Below, in pieces: positions 7,270 through 15,614 of a stretch of 16,982 nucleotides of DNA. Position 1 is the stretch's first letter. The number at the start of each line of letters is the position of its first letter. A program made the translations under genes and the position numbers. Below the pieces are notes generated by a model that did no database searches, was not told the origin of the DNA, and saw nothing but the letters and a program-made list of their open reading frames with translations. Source of the DNA: an uncultured Veillonella sp. (GTDB lineage Bacteria; Bacillota; Negativicutes; Veillonellales; Veillonellaceae); contig URSE01000020.1 of the NCBI GenBank assembly GCA_900550455.1, positions 1 to 16,982 on the forward strand, read 5' to 3'.

Positions 7270-9207
7270 ATGCTTTCCATGCTGAAAGGCCTTTATAAAA
7301 AGAATAAAAAGGATCGCTTTGACAGCTTCTTCTATGTTGTAGCAGGTATTTTTGTGGTCTTGGGCCTCCGGGTCTTTTACCTTCAGGTCTTGGATGGCGA
7401 ATACTATCGCCAACAGGCGGAAGGCAATCGGATCCGTATTGTTAACATGACAGCTACTCGTGGTGTTATGTATGACCGTAATGGGGATATCGTCGTTTCC
7501 TCTCGTCCTTCCTATGTAGTCTCCATCATGCCTACAGGTAAGCCCTTAGAAGAAGGCGAACTAAAGCAATTAGCGGGCTATCTTAAGATGGATGTAGGGA
7601 GTATTCAAAAGAAAATTAACGACCATAAGGATGGCTATGAACCAATCCGCTTGGCCAATGATGTTCCTATGGATACGGTGACTATCATCGAAGAACATAG
7701 TCATGAATTGCCAGGCGTTTCTATCGATGTAGAGCCGATTCGCTACTATCCATATAATGATACAGCCTCTCAATTGTTGGGCTATGTAGGGGAAGTGTCT
7801 GAAGAAGAATTGGCGGATATAAAAAAAGAAGACCCTAATACGCAAATTGGGCCTGGTACCATCTTGGGACGAGCCGGTCTTGAAAAGATGTATGATGATG
7901 TCCTTCGCGGTGTCGATGGAGGTAAGCAGCTAGAGGTTGATGCGGCTGGTCGCCCTGTGGCGGAAGTAGGCCGTAAAAACACGGTACCAGGTCGATCTAT
8001 CCATCTTACTATCGATGTAAAATTGCAGAAGGCTGCAGAGGATGCGGTGAAACAACAATTGGATTCTCTCCATGCTAGTGGAATACCCGCCACTGGAGCT
8101 GCCTTGGTAGCTATGGACCCCAATACAGGTGCTATCTTAGCTATGGTATCTGAACCAGGCTTTAACCCCAATTGGTTCGCCAAAGGGATTACTGCTAAGC
8201 AGTGGACCCAATTGAATGAGGACAAGCGTCATCCTTTCGAAAATCGGGCCATTGCTGGTGAATATCCACCAGGATCTCCTTTTAAAATTATTACAGGGAC
8301 GGCAGCCTTGGACTTAAAGAAGGTAAGTCCAGAAGAACAAATATTTGACTCTGGCCGCCATTGGTTAATCGATAAGCGCAATGCAGAAGGAGAAGCCTTA
8401 GGATGGTTGGACTTTAATAAGGCCCTAGCTAAGTCTGATAACGTTTACTTCTATGAAATGGGTAATCGTTTGGGGATTGAAAATATTGATACCTATGCCA
8501 AGTACTTTGGCCTAGGGCAAAAGACGGGTATAAAGTTGAATGGTGAAGCGGCTGGTAATATAGCTAGTCCTGAATATAAGCGGCAGGTCTTTGATCAAGA
8601 TTGGTACCTAGGGGAAACCTTTGACGCTGCTATCGGTCAGTCCTTCCACTTGGTGACACCGCTTCAAATGGCTATGGTCATGGCACAGGTGGCCAATGGG
8701 GGCATTCGCTATGAACCCTATGTAGTAGCTCGTGAAGATAATGCTGATGGGACACCTGCGGAAGTCTTTGGCCCTAAGAAAATAGGTGTTCTGCCGGTAG
8801 CTAAGAACATTATGGATATCGTCCGCAACGGCTTGCGGGACGTAACTGCTGAAGGCGGTACAGCAGGGGAACTCTTTAAGGGGTTTTCCATTCCTATAGC
8901 CGGCAAGACCGGAACCGCAGAAAATGCTCACGGCAAGGACCATGGTTGGTTTGTGTCCTATGCACCTTATGACAAGCCACGCATTGTGGTAGTTGCTATT
9001 GTTGAGCAAGGTGGTTTTGGAGCCGGATCTGCAGGTCCAATCGTACGGTCTGTACTAGAAGCTTACTTTGGCTTGAGTAAGCCTAAGGATGTTGCCAATG
9101 GGGCTAATAATGACTCTACGGCTAATAAAGAATCCTCTAAGAAGTCATCTAAAAAGACTTCTGATAGGGGCAATGGTGAAGAAAATCTATCCTATAGCGG
9201 CCATTAA
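7270..9207 (+). CDS. mrdA: penicillin-binding protein 2 (elongation transpeptidase)
   Basis: The 645-aa product is a class B penicillin-binding protein. It crosslinks peptidoglycan during side-wall growth together with RodA. Domains: a cytoplasmic basic start, one membrane helix (about residues 20-40), a dimerisation/pedestal domain with RGVMYDRNGDIV (64-75) and GRAGLEKMYDD (200-210), then the transpeptidase domain. Active-site motifs are intact: S336-P-F-K339 in PPGSPFK (nucleophile Ser336), S389-D-N391 and K546-T-G548. The first motif has Pro after the serine where Thr is more common. The C-terminus ends in a Ser/Lys-rich tail (about 610-645) that is probably disordered. The ATG at 7270 has AAAGGAG 8 nt upstream. 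Position after mreD and before rodA fits PBP2 rather than the division enzyme PBP3. The stop codon lies in the loop of a strong hairpin. Confidence 0.96.
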   Translation: MLSMLKGLYKKNKKDRFDSFFYVVAGIFVVLGLRVFYLQVLDGEYYRQQAEGNRIRIVNMTATRGVMYDRNGDIVVSSRPSYVVSIMPTGKPLEEGELKQLAGYLKMDVGSIQKKINDHKDGYEPIRLANDVPMDTVTIIEEHSHELPGVSIDVEPIRYYPYNDTASQLLGYVGEVSEEELADIKKEDPNTQIGPGTILGRAGLEKMYDDVLRGVDGGKQLEVDAAGRPVAEVGRKNTVPGRSIHLTIDVKLQKAAEDAVKQQLDSLHASGIPATGAALVAMDPNTGAILAMVSEPGFNPNWFAKGITAKQWTQLNEDKRHPFENRAIAGEYPPGSPFKIITGTAALDLKKVSPEEQIFDSGRHWLIDKRNAEGEALGWLDFNKALAKSDNVYFYEMGNRLGIENIDTYAKYFGLGQKTGIKLNGEAAGNIASPEYKRQVFDQDWYLGETFDAAIGQSFHLVTPLQMAMVMAQVANGGIRYEPYVVAREDNADGTPAEVFGPKKIGVLPVAKNIMDIVRNGLRDVTAEGGTAGELFKGFSIPIAGKTGTAENAHGKDHGWFVSYAPYDKPRIVVVAIVEQGGFGAGSAGPIVRSVLEAYFGLSKPKDVANGANNDSTANKESSKKSSKKTSDRGNGEENLSYSGH

Positions 9208-9220
9208 TAGGCCGCTATAG
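9192..9220 (+). other. hairpin over the mrdA stop codon
   Basis: A perfect 11-bp inverted repeat (CTATAGCGGCC at 9192-9202, GGCCGCTATAG at 9210-9220) has the mrdA TAA stop in its 7-nt loop. It is followed by AGCTTTTATA, a poor T-tract, and by the minD ribosome site. It could be a weak attenuator or an mRNA stability element that lowers expression of minD-rodA relative to mrdA. Confidence 0.7.
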
Positions 9221-9240
9221 AGCTTTTATAAAGGAGTTTT

Positions 9241-10044
9241 ATGGGGACTATAGTAACGATTCTATCCGGTAAGGGTGGGGTAGGAAAAACAACCATTACC
9301 GCCTTAGTGGGAGCGGCTTTGGCCAAACAGGGCCATAAGGTGTTAATCACTGATGCGGATATGGGGATGCGAGACCTTGACTTAGTTATCGGCCGAGAAA
9401 ACGATATCCTTTACAATGTAGTAGATGTACAAAGAGATAAGGAAAACCTAGAACATGCCCTGGTATCCGTATCCTCCAATCTAGATTTTTTGGCTGCTAG
9501 CCAGGAAGAGTCTTGGCAGGATGTCAAGCGTAAAAAGTATGCCAAGCTCATGAGAAAACTAGCTAAGACCTATGACTATATCTTGATTGATGGACCAGCA
9601 GGCTTGGGACGAGGCGTAGACACATTGGTAGAATTGGCAGATCGGGTTGTAGTTGTCACCCAACCTAAATGGGTCGCTCTACGTAACGCAGGTCGCCTCT
9701 TCCAACTTCTACGAGATCAACGTAAATTTGATGCGGTGGTGGTTTTTAATGAAATGAGGGCAGACCTAGGCCAGGACTTTAGTATCTCTGCTATGACCTA
9801 CCAGGTGGGTGCCGAGTATGTAGGGGCGATTTTGCCTCATTCCGAAGCCTTGGCTAAGGCTTCTCAAGAGGGCCTTTTACCTCTCTTCTATGATGTGCGT
9901 GTTAGCGGTCAATTGGAGCCGCTAGTGACCTTTGTGGCCACGGGACAAGCGGGGGACGAGATGGAAATGGACCAGGCTTTCCATGATAGATTTGGTCCAT
10001 CTAAAGGCTTGTGGTCCCGTATAAAAAGGGCCTTTTCTAAGTAG
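9241..10044 (+). CDS. minD: MinD-like septum-site ATPase
   Basis: The 267-aa product is a MinD/ParA-family P-loop ATPase with the deviant Walker A SGKGGVGKTT (9-18; Lys11 and Lys16), the DADMGMRDLDLVIG block (38-51), a DGPAG switch II (117-121) and a C-terminal amphipathic helix (GLWSRIKRAFSK, 256-267) typical of MinD membrane targeting. In E. coli MinD dimerises on the membrane with ATP, recruits the division inhibitor MinC and is released by MinE. Here no minC or minE is adjacent: the gene follows mrdA by 33 nt and precedes rodA by 19 nt. The helix that corresponds to the MinC/MinE contact (VSSVRDSDR in E. coli) reads WVALRNAGR (144-152), losing both Asp residues. It may therefore work with a different partner. 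Start: ATG with AAAGGAG. The family call is sure, the classical Min function is not. Confidence 0.88.
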   Translation: MGTIVTILSGKGGVGKTTITALVGAALAKQGHKVLITDADMGMRDLDLVIGRENDILYNVVDVQRDKENLEHALVSVSSNLDFLAASQEESWQDVKRKKYAKLMRKLAKTYDYILIDGPAGLGRGVDTLVELADRVVVVTQPKWVALRNAGRLFQLLRDQRKFDAVVVFNEMRADLGQDFSISAMTYQVGAEYVGAILPHSEALAKASQEGLLPLFYDVRVSGQLEPLVTFVATGQAGDEMEMDQAFHDRFGPSKGLWSRIKRAFSK

Positions 10045-10063
10045 GTAAAGAAAGGAGATTCTT

Positions 10064-11173
10064 ATGTGGCAACGCATTTGGCGCGGTTGGGACTGGACTA
10101 TTGTCATCTGTACTCTCTTACTAGTGGCCATAGGTATATCGGTGATCGGATCCGCCACGCATGTGAATCAGACGGGCATTACCGCCCAATCTATGGTTCT
10201 TCGCCAGTTCCTATTCTTCCTTATCAATGCGGTTTTGGTAGTTCTCATGTCTACCTTTGATTACCGACGCTTAAAAGACTACTCCAAGTGGATTTATGGG
10301 ATTACCATCCTCCTCTTAGTAGCCGTTATGGCTGTAGGGACATCTGCCTTGGGGGCACAACGGTGGATTCAATTGGGACCAATTACCCTGCAACCGTCAG
10401 AATTTACCAAGTTCCTTATGATCGTCTGTATGGCTAAGATGATGGAGGGGAAGATTGGCAAACTGAATTCCTTTAGGGAGGTATTGCCTACCTTTATTTA
10501 TATTTTGGTACCTACGGCTCTAGTCTTTTTGCAACCTGACTTGGGAACCTCCTTGGTCTATATGGCCATCTATATGGGCCTCCTCTATATAGCTGGAATT
10601 CGCATGAAATTGGTCCGCATCGTGTTGGGGCTTGGTCTTGTCTTGGCACCATTTGGCTGGTTCGCCCTCAAGGAATACCAAAAACAACGGATTTTGGTAT
10701 TCTTGAATCCAAATATAGATCCATATGGGTCAGGTTACCATATTATCCAATCTAAAATTGCGATTGGTTCAGGTCTCCTCTTTGGTAAGGGCCTCTTCCA
10801 AGGGACTCAGTCCCAACTTAACTTTCTACCGGAAAATCATACGGACTTTATCTTCTCTGTAATAGGGGAGGAGTTAGGCTTTGTCGGTTGCATGGTGGTC
10901 CTTTTCCTTATGTTTATGCTTATTTATCGAGCTATTCGAATAGCATATACAGCACGTGATAACTTTGGCATGCTCTTGGCAGCAGGGATAGCAACTTATT
11001 TTACATTCCAAATCATGGTTAACGTGGGGATGACCACAGGTATTATGCCAGTAACGGGGATTCCTTTGCCTTTCATATCCTATGGGGTATCAGCCCTAAC
11101 TACTAATATGTTGGCCGTAGGACTCTTACTCAATATATCTATGCAAAGGTCCAAATATATGTTTAATGACTAA
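10064..11173 (+). CDS. rodA: peptidoglycan glycosyltransferase RodA (SEDS family)
   Basis: The 369-aa polytopic protein has about ten membrane helices and the SEDS-family signatures. These are GAQRWIQLGPITLQPSEF (97-114), QPDLGTSLV (157-165) and ENHTDFIFSVIGEELGF (257-273). The late stretch GMTTGIMPVTGIPLPFISYG (322-341) completes the set. Asp261 in HTDF matches the Asp shown to be essential for polymerase activity in RodA. RodA polymerises lipid II into glycan strands in the inner membrane and pairs with PBP2, whose gene is two upstream. The ATG has AAAGGAG 6 nt away. RodA rather than FtsW or SpoVE is preferred because of its place in the mre-mrd cluster. No terminator follows, so the next genes may be cotranscribed. 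Confidence 0.95.
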   Translation: MWQRIWRGWDWTIVICTLLLVAIGISVIGSATHVNQTGITAQSMVLRQFLFFLINAVLVVLMSTFDYRRLKDYSKWIYGITILLLVAVMAVGTSALGAQRWIQLGPITLQPSEFTKFLMIVCMAKMMEGKIGKLNSFREVLPTFIYILVPTALVFLQPDLGTSLVYMAIYMGLLYIAGIRMKLVRIVLGLGLVLAPFGWFALKEYQKQRILVFLNPNIDPYGSGYHIIQSKIAIGSGLLFGKGLFQGTQSQLNFLPENHTDFIFSVIGEELGFVGCMVVLFLMFMLIYRAIRIAYTARDNFGMLLAAGIATYFTFQIMVNVGMTTGIMPVTGIPLPFISYGVSALTTNMLAVGLLLNISMQRSKYMFND

Positions 11174-11211
11174 TAAAGTTACCTTATATGTTCAGTTTCT
11201 GAGGAGAAATT

Positions 11212-13095
11212 ATGATTAAATTAGATACATCTTGGCTACAGCATGTACAAAAGCCAGCCCGTTATACAGGGGGTGAGCTTAATAGCGTAGTTAAGAATCA
11301 CAAGGATGTGGACGTAACCATCGCCATGAGCCTACCTGACGTATACGAAGTGTCCATGAGTCACCTAGGTATTCGCATCCTTTATGGCCTAATCAATGAA
11401 CGGGAAGATGCCTATGCGGAACGGGTTTTCGCCCCTTGGATCGACATGGAGGAGGAGATGCGCAAACGGCATATCCCTCTTTTCTCCCTAGAAACGCGAA
11501 CTCCTATTAAGGATTTTGATATGTTGGGGGTATCCCTCCAGTATGAAATGTCTTATACCAATATCCTCAATATGTTGGATTTAGCAGGCATGCCTATTTG
11601 GGCCAAGGATCGAGATTTGGATATGCCTTTGGTAATTGCTGGCGGACCTTGTGCCTATAACGTAGAACCAATCGCTGAATTTTTAGACGTGGTGACCTTG
11701 GGTGAATCCGAGGAATGGTTCCATGAGTTTATCGATTGCTATAAGGCGGAAAAGAAAGCTGGTTTCCCAGGAGGCAAGGAGGGGCTCCTCCGCAAGTTGT
11801 CGCAAATTCCTGGGACCTATTGTCCAGCCCTTTATGATGTTTCTTATACGGAATCAGGGGACTTTGAAAAAATCATTCCTAGGTTTCCAGAAGTACCTTT
11901 GAAGATACAAAAGCGAATTGTTGAAGATGTAGAGTCAGTCTACTATCCAACTAAGCCAATTGTGCCCTTCATTGATATCGTTCATGACCGGGCTGTATTG
12001 GAACTCTTCCGTGGCTGTTCTCGGGGCTGCCGCTTCTGCCAAGCGGGTATGCTTTACCGGCCAGTCCGGGAGAAGACACCGGAACGCCTCTATGGTCTAG
12101 CCAAGGAAATCATCAAAAATACGGGTTATAATGAGATCTCGCTCATGTCTTTATCTTCTGCAGACTATTCTATGTTACCTGAACTAGTAGATATGTTGAT
12201 GGGCGAATTCCAAGATAAGAAGGTGTCTGTATCTTTGCCATCCCTTCGTATCGATGCTTTTTGTATCGATATAGCTAAGCGGGTCCAACAGGTTCGCAAA
12301 TCTGGTTTGACCTTTGCCCCTGAAGCAGGGACTCAACGGATGCGGGATGTCATCAATAAGGGCGTATCAGAAGAAGACCTTATGGCGGCTTGTACATCGG
12401 CTTTTAAGTCTGGATGGAATACGGTTAAGCTCTACTTTATGATGGGCCTCCCTACGGAAACGGATGAAGACCTTAAAGGCATTGCTGACTTGGCCTATAA
12501 GGTGTTGGATAAGCACCGAGAAATTACAGGCAAGCGCAATGGGTCTGTAACTGTATCGGTTTCCTTCTTCGTCCCTAAGTCTCATTCCCCTTACCAATGG
12601 TTCTCACAAGTTGATGTAGAAGAGATTCACCGCCGTCAACAGTATTTGAAATCACAAATTAATAACCGCAATATTTCTTACCACTATCACGATGGGTATA
12701 CAGGTTATTTGGAAGCTGTTTTTGCACGGGGTGACCGCCGCTTGGCCAAGGTTATCGAACGGGCCTGGCAAAAGGGCTGTAAGTTCGATGGTTGGACAGA
12801 ACACTTTAAGTATGATACTTGGCTCGAAGCTTTTGAGGAATGTGGCATTGATCCTAAGTATTACTCTTCCAAAGAACGGACCTATGAAGAAGCCTTGCCT
12901 TGGGATCATTTGGATTGCACCGTGTCCAAGGCTTACTTGAAACGGGAGTGGGATCGGGCCATGAAGGTAGAATTGACAGGTGACTGCCGTCGCGATGTAT
13001 GCCGTGGCTGTAATGTGTGTCCTGAATTGAATACTTGGATTATTGATTATAAGGAGGGTGGCAAAGTTGAGAAAGTTACGTTTGGCCTTAAATAA
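11212..13095 (+). CDS. radical SAM protein of unknown function (TIGR03960-type)
   Basis: The 627-aa protein matches the long radical SAM family that precedes a DUF2344 protein and RNase G in many Clostridia and Negativicutes. The N-terminal ~250 residues look like the B12-binding-type fold found ahead of many radical SAM domains (IAMSLPDVYEVSMSHLGIRI, then DMLGVSLQYEMSYTN). I see no DxHxxG motif that would show actual cobalamin binding. The radical SAM core has C269, C273 and C276 (CSRGCRFC) for the 4Fe-4S cluster. A second cysteine group lies near the end: C592, C597, C600, C603. The substrate is not known. The neighbourhood (RNase G, ribosomal proteins L21/L27) hints at RNA or ribosome modification, which is inference. 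The ATG has GAGGAG 7 nt upstream. It overlaps the next gene by 29 nt. Confidence 0.92.
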   Translation: MIKLDTSWLQHVQKPARYTGGELNSVVKNHKDVDVTIAMSLPDVYEVSMSHLGIRILYGLINEREDAYAERVFAPWIDMEEEMRKRHIPLFSLETRTPIKDFDMLGVSLQYEMSYTNILNMLDLAGMPIWAKDRDLDMPLVIAGGPCAYNVEPIAEFLDVVTLGESEEWFHEFIDCYKAEKKAGFPGGKEGLLRKLSQIPGTYCPALYDVSYTESGDFEKIIPRFPEVPLKIQKRIVEDVESVYYPTKPIVPFIDIVHDRAVLELFRGCSRGCRFCQAGMLYRPVREKTPERLYGLAKEIIKNTGYNEISLMSLSSADYSMLPELVDMLMGEFQDKKVSVSLPSLRIDAFCIDIAKRVQQVRKSGLTFAPEAGTQRMRDVINKGVSEEDLMAACTSAFKSGWNTVKLYFMMGLPTETDEDLKGIADLAYKVLDKHREITGKRNGSVTVSVSFFVPKSHSPYQWFSQVDVEEIHRRQQYLKSQINNRNISYHYHDGYTGYLEAVFARGDRRLAKVIERAWQKGCKFDGWTEHFKYDTWLEAFEECGIDPKYYSSKERTYEEALPWDHLDCTVSKAYLKREWDRAMKVELTGDCRRDVCRGCNVCPELNTWIIDYKEGGKVEKVTFGLK

Positions 13096-13831
13096 GGGCG
13101 AAGAACTCCGCTTTTTATCCCATTTGGATTTCGCTAAGTGCGTAGAGCGTACCATCCGCCGTGCCAATATAGAAATGGCCTATTCAGAAGGGTTTAACCC
13201 CCACATGAAAATCTCCTTTTCCTCCGCCTTAGGCCTAGGAATTACGGCAAAGCCGGAATACCTAGACATGGATACTCTTGATCAAGGGTCCTTAGAAGAT
13301 ATCATAGACCGCTTTAACCAGGCGGCTCCACGCGGCCTAACAGCCCTAGATGGTAAGTTCTTAGAAGGACGGGTTAAAAAGATGATGGCTGTCTGTAATT
13401 ATGCTATCTACCAGGTGACTGGTCCTGTCATCGTCGATGGCCAGGCCTTGGTAGAAGAGGACGGCACTATCCATGAAGAACTGATAGAGGGGGCTAAGGC
13501 AATCAATTGGACGGCAATTTTGCAGGATTTTAACGATAAAGAGCAGGTCCTCTATGAAAAGGTTACCCCTAAAAAGACCAAGACTATCGATGTAAAGCAC
13601 TTCGTCAAGCAGCCTGTATCCGCTGAGATTCACGATAATGGTTTTGTGACACTAACCATGCATATAGGCATCTATCCGGAAGGAACCATTAAGCCGGGCG
13701 AGCTTTGGGCCTTTGGACGAGATTACTTCGGTTGGCCTCTGACGGATGCCTATGAGGTTCATCGACAAGATATTCTCATTCAAGAGGGGGATGACTTGAT
13801 TTGTCCTCTTGATGTGGGACCATTGGATTAA
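13067..13831 (+). CDS. radical SAM-linked protein (TIGR03936/DUF2344-type)
   Basis: With the TTG start at 13067 the product is 254 aa. This start is chosen because AAGGAGGG (13051-13058) is 8-9 nt upstream; the earlier TTG at 13043 has no ribosome site and the GTG at 13058 is inside it. The start lies within the end of the radical SAM gene, so the two are translationally coupled. The family block is clear at the N-terminus: LRFLSHLDFAKCVERTIRR (14-32) followed by YSEGFNPHMKISFSSALGLG (39-58). No catalytic motif or cofactor site is obvious. The family occurs next to, or fused with, the TIGR03960 radical SAM protein and is presumably its partner or substrate-binding subunit. The function is unknown. 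Confidence 0.9.
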   Translation: MRKLRLALNKGEELRFLSHLDFAKCVERTIRRANIEMAYSEGFNPHMKISFSSALGLGITAKPEYLDMDTLDQGSLEDIIDRFNQAAPRGLTALDGKFLEGRVKKMMAVCNYAIYQVTGPVIVDGQALVEEDGTIHEELIEGAKAINWTAILQDFNDKEQVLYEKVTPKKTKTIDVKHFVKQPVSAEIHDNGFVTLTMHIGIYPEGTIKPGELWAFGRDYFGWPLTDAYEVHRQDILIQEGDDLICPLDVGPLD

Positions 13832-13853
13832 TGTCGTATCTAGGAGGCTGAGA

Positions 13854-15281
13854 ATGGCGCAAATACTTGTAAACGTCATGGCTGAAGAAATTCGCATGGC
13901 CTTGGTTGATAGCCAGGGGCAAGTGGTGGATTATGTGCTGGAACGGCAAAACAAGAACCATACAGCTAACCATATCTATAAGGGGGTCATTCGTAATGTG
14001 TTACCAGGTATGAATGCCTGTTTTGTGGATATTGGGACCGGCCATAATGCGTATCTTAATATGGCTAAACCTAAACAGATGCAAATCTTACAGAAACTGC
14101 ATGTAGGTCAATCGGTTATGGTGCAAGTGGTTAAGGAAGAAATGCTAGGTAAAGGTGCTAGGGTTACAGCTGATATTTCATTAGCAGGCCGGTGTACGGT
14201 TCTTATGCCCTTTTCTTCTACGGTCAATATTTCTAAAAAGATTACTGATTCCCAACAACGGGATCGCTTAGCGAAACTAGGGCAGGCCTACTTAGACCAA
14301 GGTTGTGGGTCCATTATGAGGACGGCTGCAGCTAAGGCTAGCGATGAAGATATAAAGGGTGATTTGGACTATTTGTGGCAAACCTGGCAGCATATATCCA
14401 AGCGCTATAAATTGGCTAAGCCTGGCACTGACCTCTATGCCGATGCGGACTTCTGGTTTCGCCTTGTGCGGGACTTTGCGGGCCGGTCGATTGATAGTAT
14501 CAAGGTGGATGACCGGGAGGGGCAGGTCCGTTTACAAGATCTCTTGAGGCGGTCTTCTACGACACAGCACATTGAGGTGGAATATCATGACGGGCCAGAA
14601 CCTATCTTTAAGTTTTATCATCTGGATGAACAGTTGGATTGTTTAATCAATACGGAAGTGGATTTGCCGTCTGGTGGATCCATCCGCATTGACCATACGG
14701 AGGCCCTCACCGTTTTTGATGTCAATTCTGCCCGTTACACGGGTCAATCCAGCCAGGTGGAAGATACGGCTCTAGCGGTTAACAAGGAAGCAGCCGTGGA
14801 AATCTGTCGACAATTGCGCCTTCGTGATATTGGAGGCATTATCGTCTGCGATTTTATCGATATGCGTAAAAAAGCGTCCCAAGAAGAACTCTTAGAAGTC
14901 CTTCGTCAGCAGGCCAAGAAGGACCGCATGAAGACTGTTGTATGTGGCATTACTCAATTGGGATTAGTGGAAATGACAAGAAAACGAGCACGCCAAGGAC
15001 TCCAATCGGTAGTTTTTGATACCTGTCCACAATGTGGGGGGACGGGCTTCGTATTATCGGGTCAGTCGGTCTATATACAAATCCTGCGTCGCCTACGGGA
15101 ACTTAAGGCGCAGGGTAGACTCCGGACGGATGTAGAAGTAACTATGAACCCTCAAGTTCTTCCTTATTTTACTAAGCAAGTGCTTAGCTCTTTAGAAGAC
15201 CAGTTGGGTCGGAGTATTCAGGTGCAAGAGGATCCTACTATGAGCCCTGAAGGCTATTCCATACTCAGTCTTCATTCTTAA
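13854..15281 (+). CDS. rng: ribonuclease G (RNase E/G family)
   Basis: With the ATG at 13854 the product is 475 aa. It has TAGGAGG 6 nt upstream; an open frame extends to 13809 but those codons overlap the previous gene and lack a ribosome site. RNase G is a 5'-end-sensing endoribonuclease that matures rRNA and cuts mRNA. Layout: an S1-type RNA-binding domain (about 36-110, GVIRNVLPGMNACFVDIG), a 5'-sensor/RNase H-like region, and the DNase I-like catalytic part with metal-binding Asp289 (LTVFDVNS) and Asp333 (IVCDFIDM). The zinc-link CPQC (391-394) joins subunits in the dimer. The C-terminal ~80 residues are a small domain; there is no long RNase E-type degradosome tail. Being just upstream of rplU-prp-rpmA (with mntP between) is typical for the family. 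Confidence 0.95.
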   Translation: MAQILVNVMAEEIRMALVDSQGQVVDYVLERQNKNHTANHIYKGVIRNVLPGMNACFVDIGTGHNAYLNMAKPKQMQILQKLHVGQSVMVQVVKEEMLGKGARVTADISLAGRCTVLMPFSSTVNISKKITDSQQRDRLAKLGQAYLDQGCGSIMRTAAAKASDEDIKGDLDYLWQTWQHISKRYKLAKPGTDLYADADFWFRLVRDFAGRSIDSIKVDDREGQVRLQDLLRRSSTTQHIEVEYHDGPEPIFKFYHLDEQLDCLINTEVDLPSGGSIRIDHTEALTVFDVNSARYTGQSSQVEDTALAVNKEAAVEICRQLRLRDIGGIIVCDFIDMRKKASQEELLEVLRQQAKKDRMKTVVCGITQLGLVEMTRKRARQGLQSVVFDTCPQCGGTGFVLSGQSVYIQILRRLRELKAQGRLRTDVEVTMNPQVLPYFTKQVLSSLEDQLGRSIQVQEDPTMSPEGYSILSLHS

Positions 15282-15296
15282 GAAAGTGATTAGTTC

Positions 15297-15614
15297 ATGT
15301 CTTTACTAGAGATTTGTCTCATTGGTGCAGGCCTTGCTATGGATGCCTTCGGTGTCTCTGTCTATAAGGGTCTGATTATGAAAGAAGGGGAGGGGCTTAA
15401 GAAGTTTTTGCTGCCCCTTCTCTTTGGCCTTTTCCAATTTTTTATGCCTATTCTGGGATGGCTCATAGGTGGGCAATTTGCCTCCTATGTAGAAAGTTAT
15501 GCCCCTTGGGTTATCTTTGTGGTCCTAGTTTGGTTAGGCATTAATACTATTCGCGGGGCGGGTAAGGCAGATGAGGATGCAGAAAATCAGTCCACCAGCT
15601 GGGGGAAATGTTAG
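15297..15614 (+). CDS. mntP: manganese exporter MntP, N-terminal half (frame broken)
   Basis: This 105-aa frame is the first half of MntP (UPF0059/DUF204), a six-helix inner-membrane pump that exports Mn(II). It contains three membrane helices and the motif AMDAFGVSVYKGL, the first of two repeats carrying conserved acidic residues. The frame runs into a TAG after WGKC, at the point where full-length homologues of about 185-190 aa continue with the second repeat. A five-G run (15601-15605) lies at the break; one more G would join both frames as ...SWGEMLVLALATSID. So this is either a true frameshift, a phase-variable tract, a sequencing error, or a genuinely split gene. The ribosome site is weak (GAAAGTGA). 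It follows rng by 15 nt. Confidence 0.85.
   Translation: MSLLEICLIGAGLAMDAFGVSVYKGLIMKEGEGLKKFLLPLLFGLFQFFMPILGWLIGGQFASYVESYAPWVIFVVLVWLGINTIRGAGKADEDAENQSTSWGKC

Noticed and set aside
12652..13167. 171-codon minus-strand frame across the end of the radical SAM gene and start of its partner
   Set aside because: It is antisense to two well supported genes, with no ribosome site and no family resemblance.
13809..13853. Extended RNase G N-terminus from ATG 13809
   Set aside because: The extra 15 residues overlap the previous gene and lack a ribosome site, while ATG 13854 follows AGGAGG and gives the family's normal start MAQILVN.
15600..15608. Programmed -1 ribosomal frameshift site in mntP
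   Set aside because: The sequence TGG GGG AAA does not form a canonical X XXY YYZ heptamer: the P-site codon could re-pair at -1 but the A-site codon would mismatch, and no clear downstream hairpin is seen. A simple one-base G-tract change is the more economical explanation, though not excluded by the sequence.
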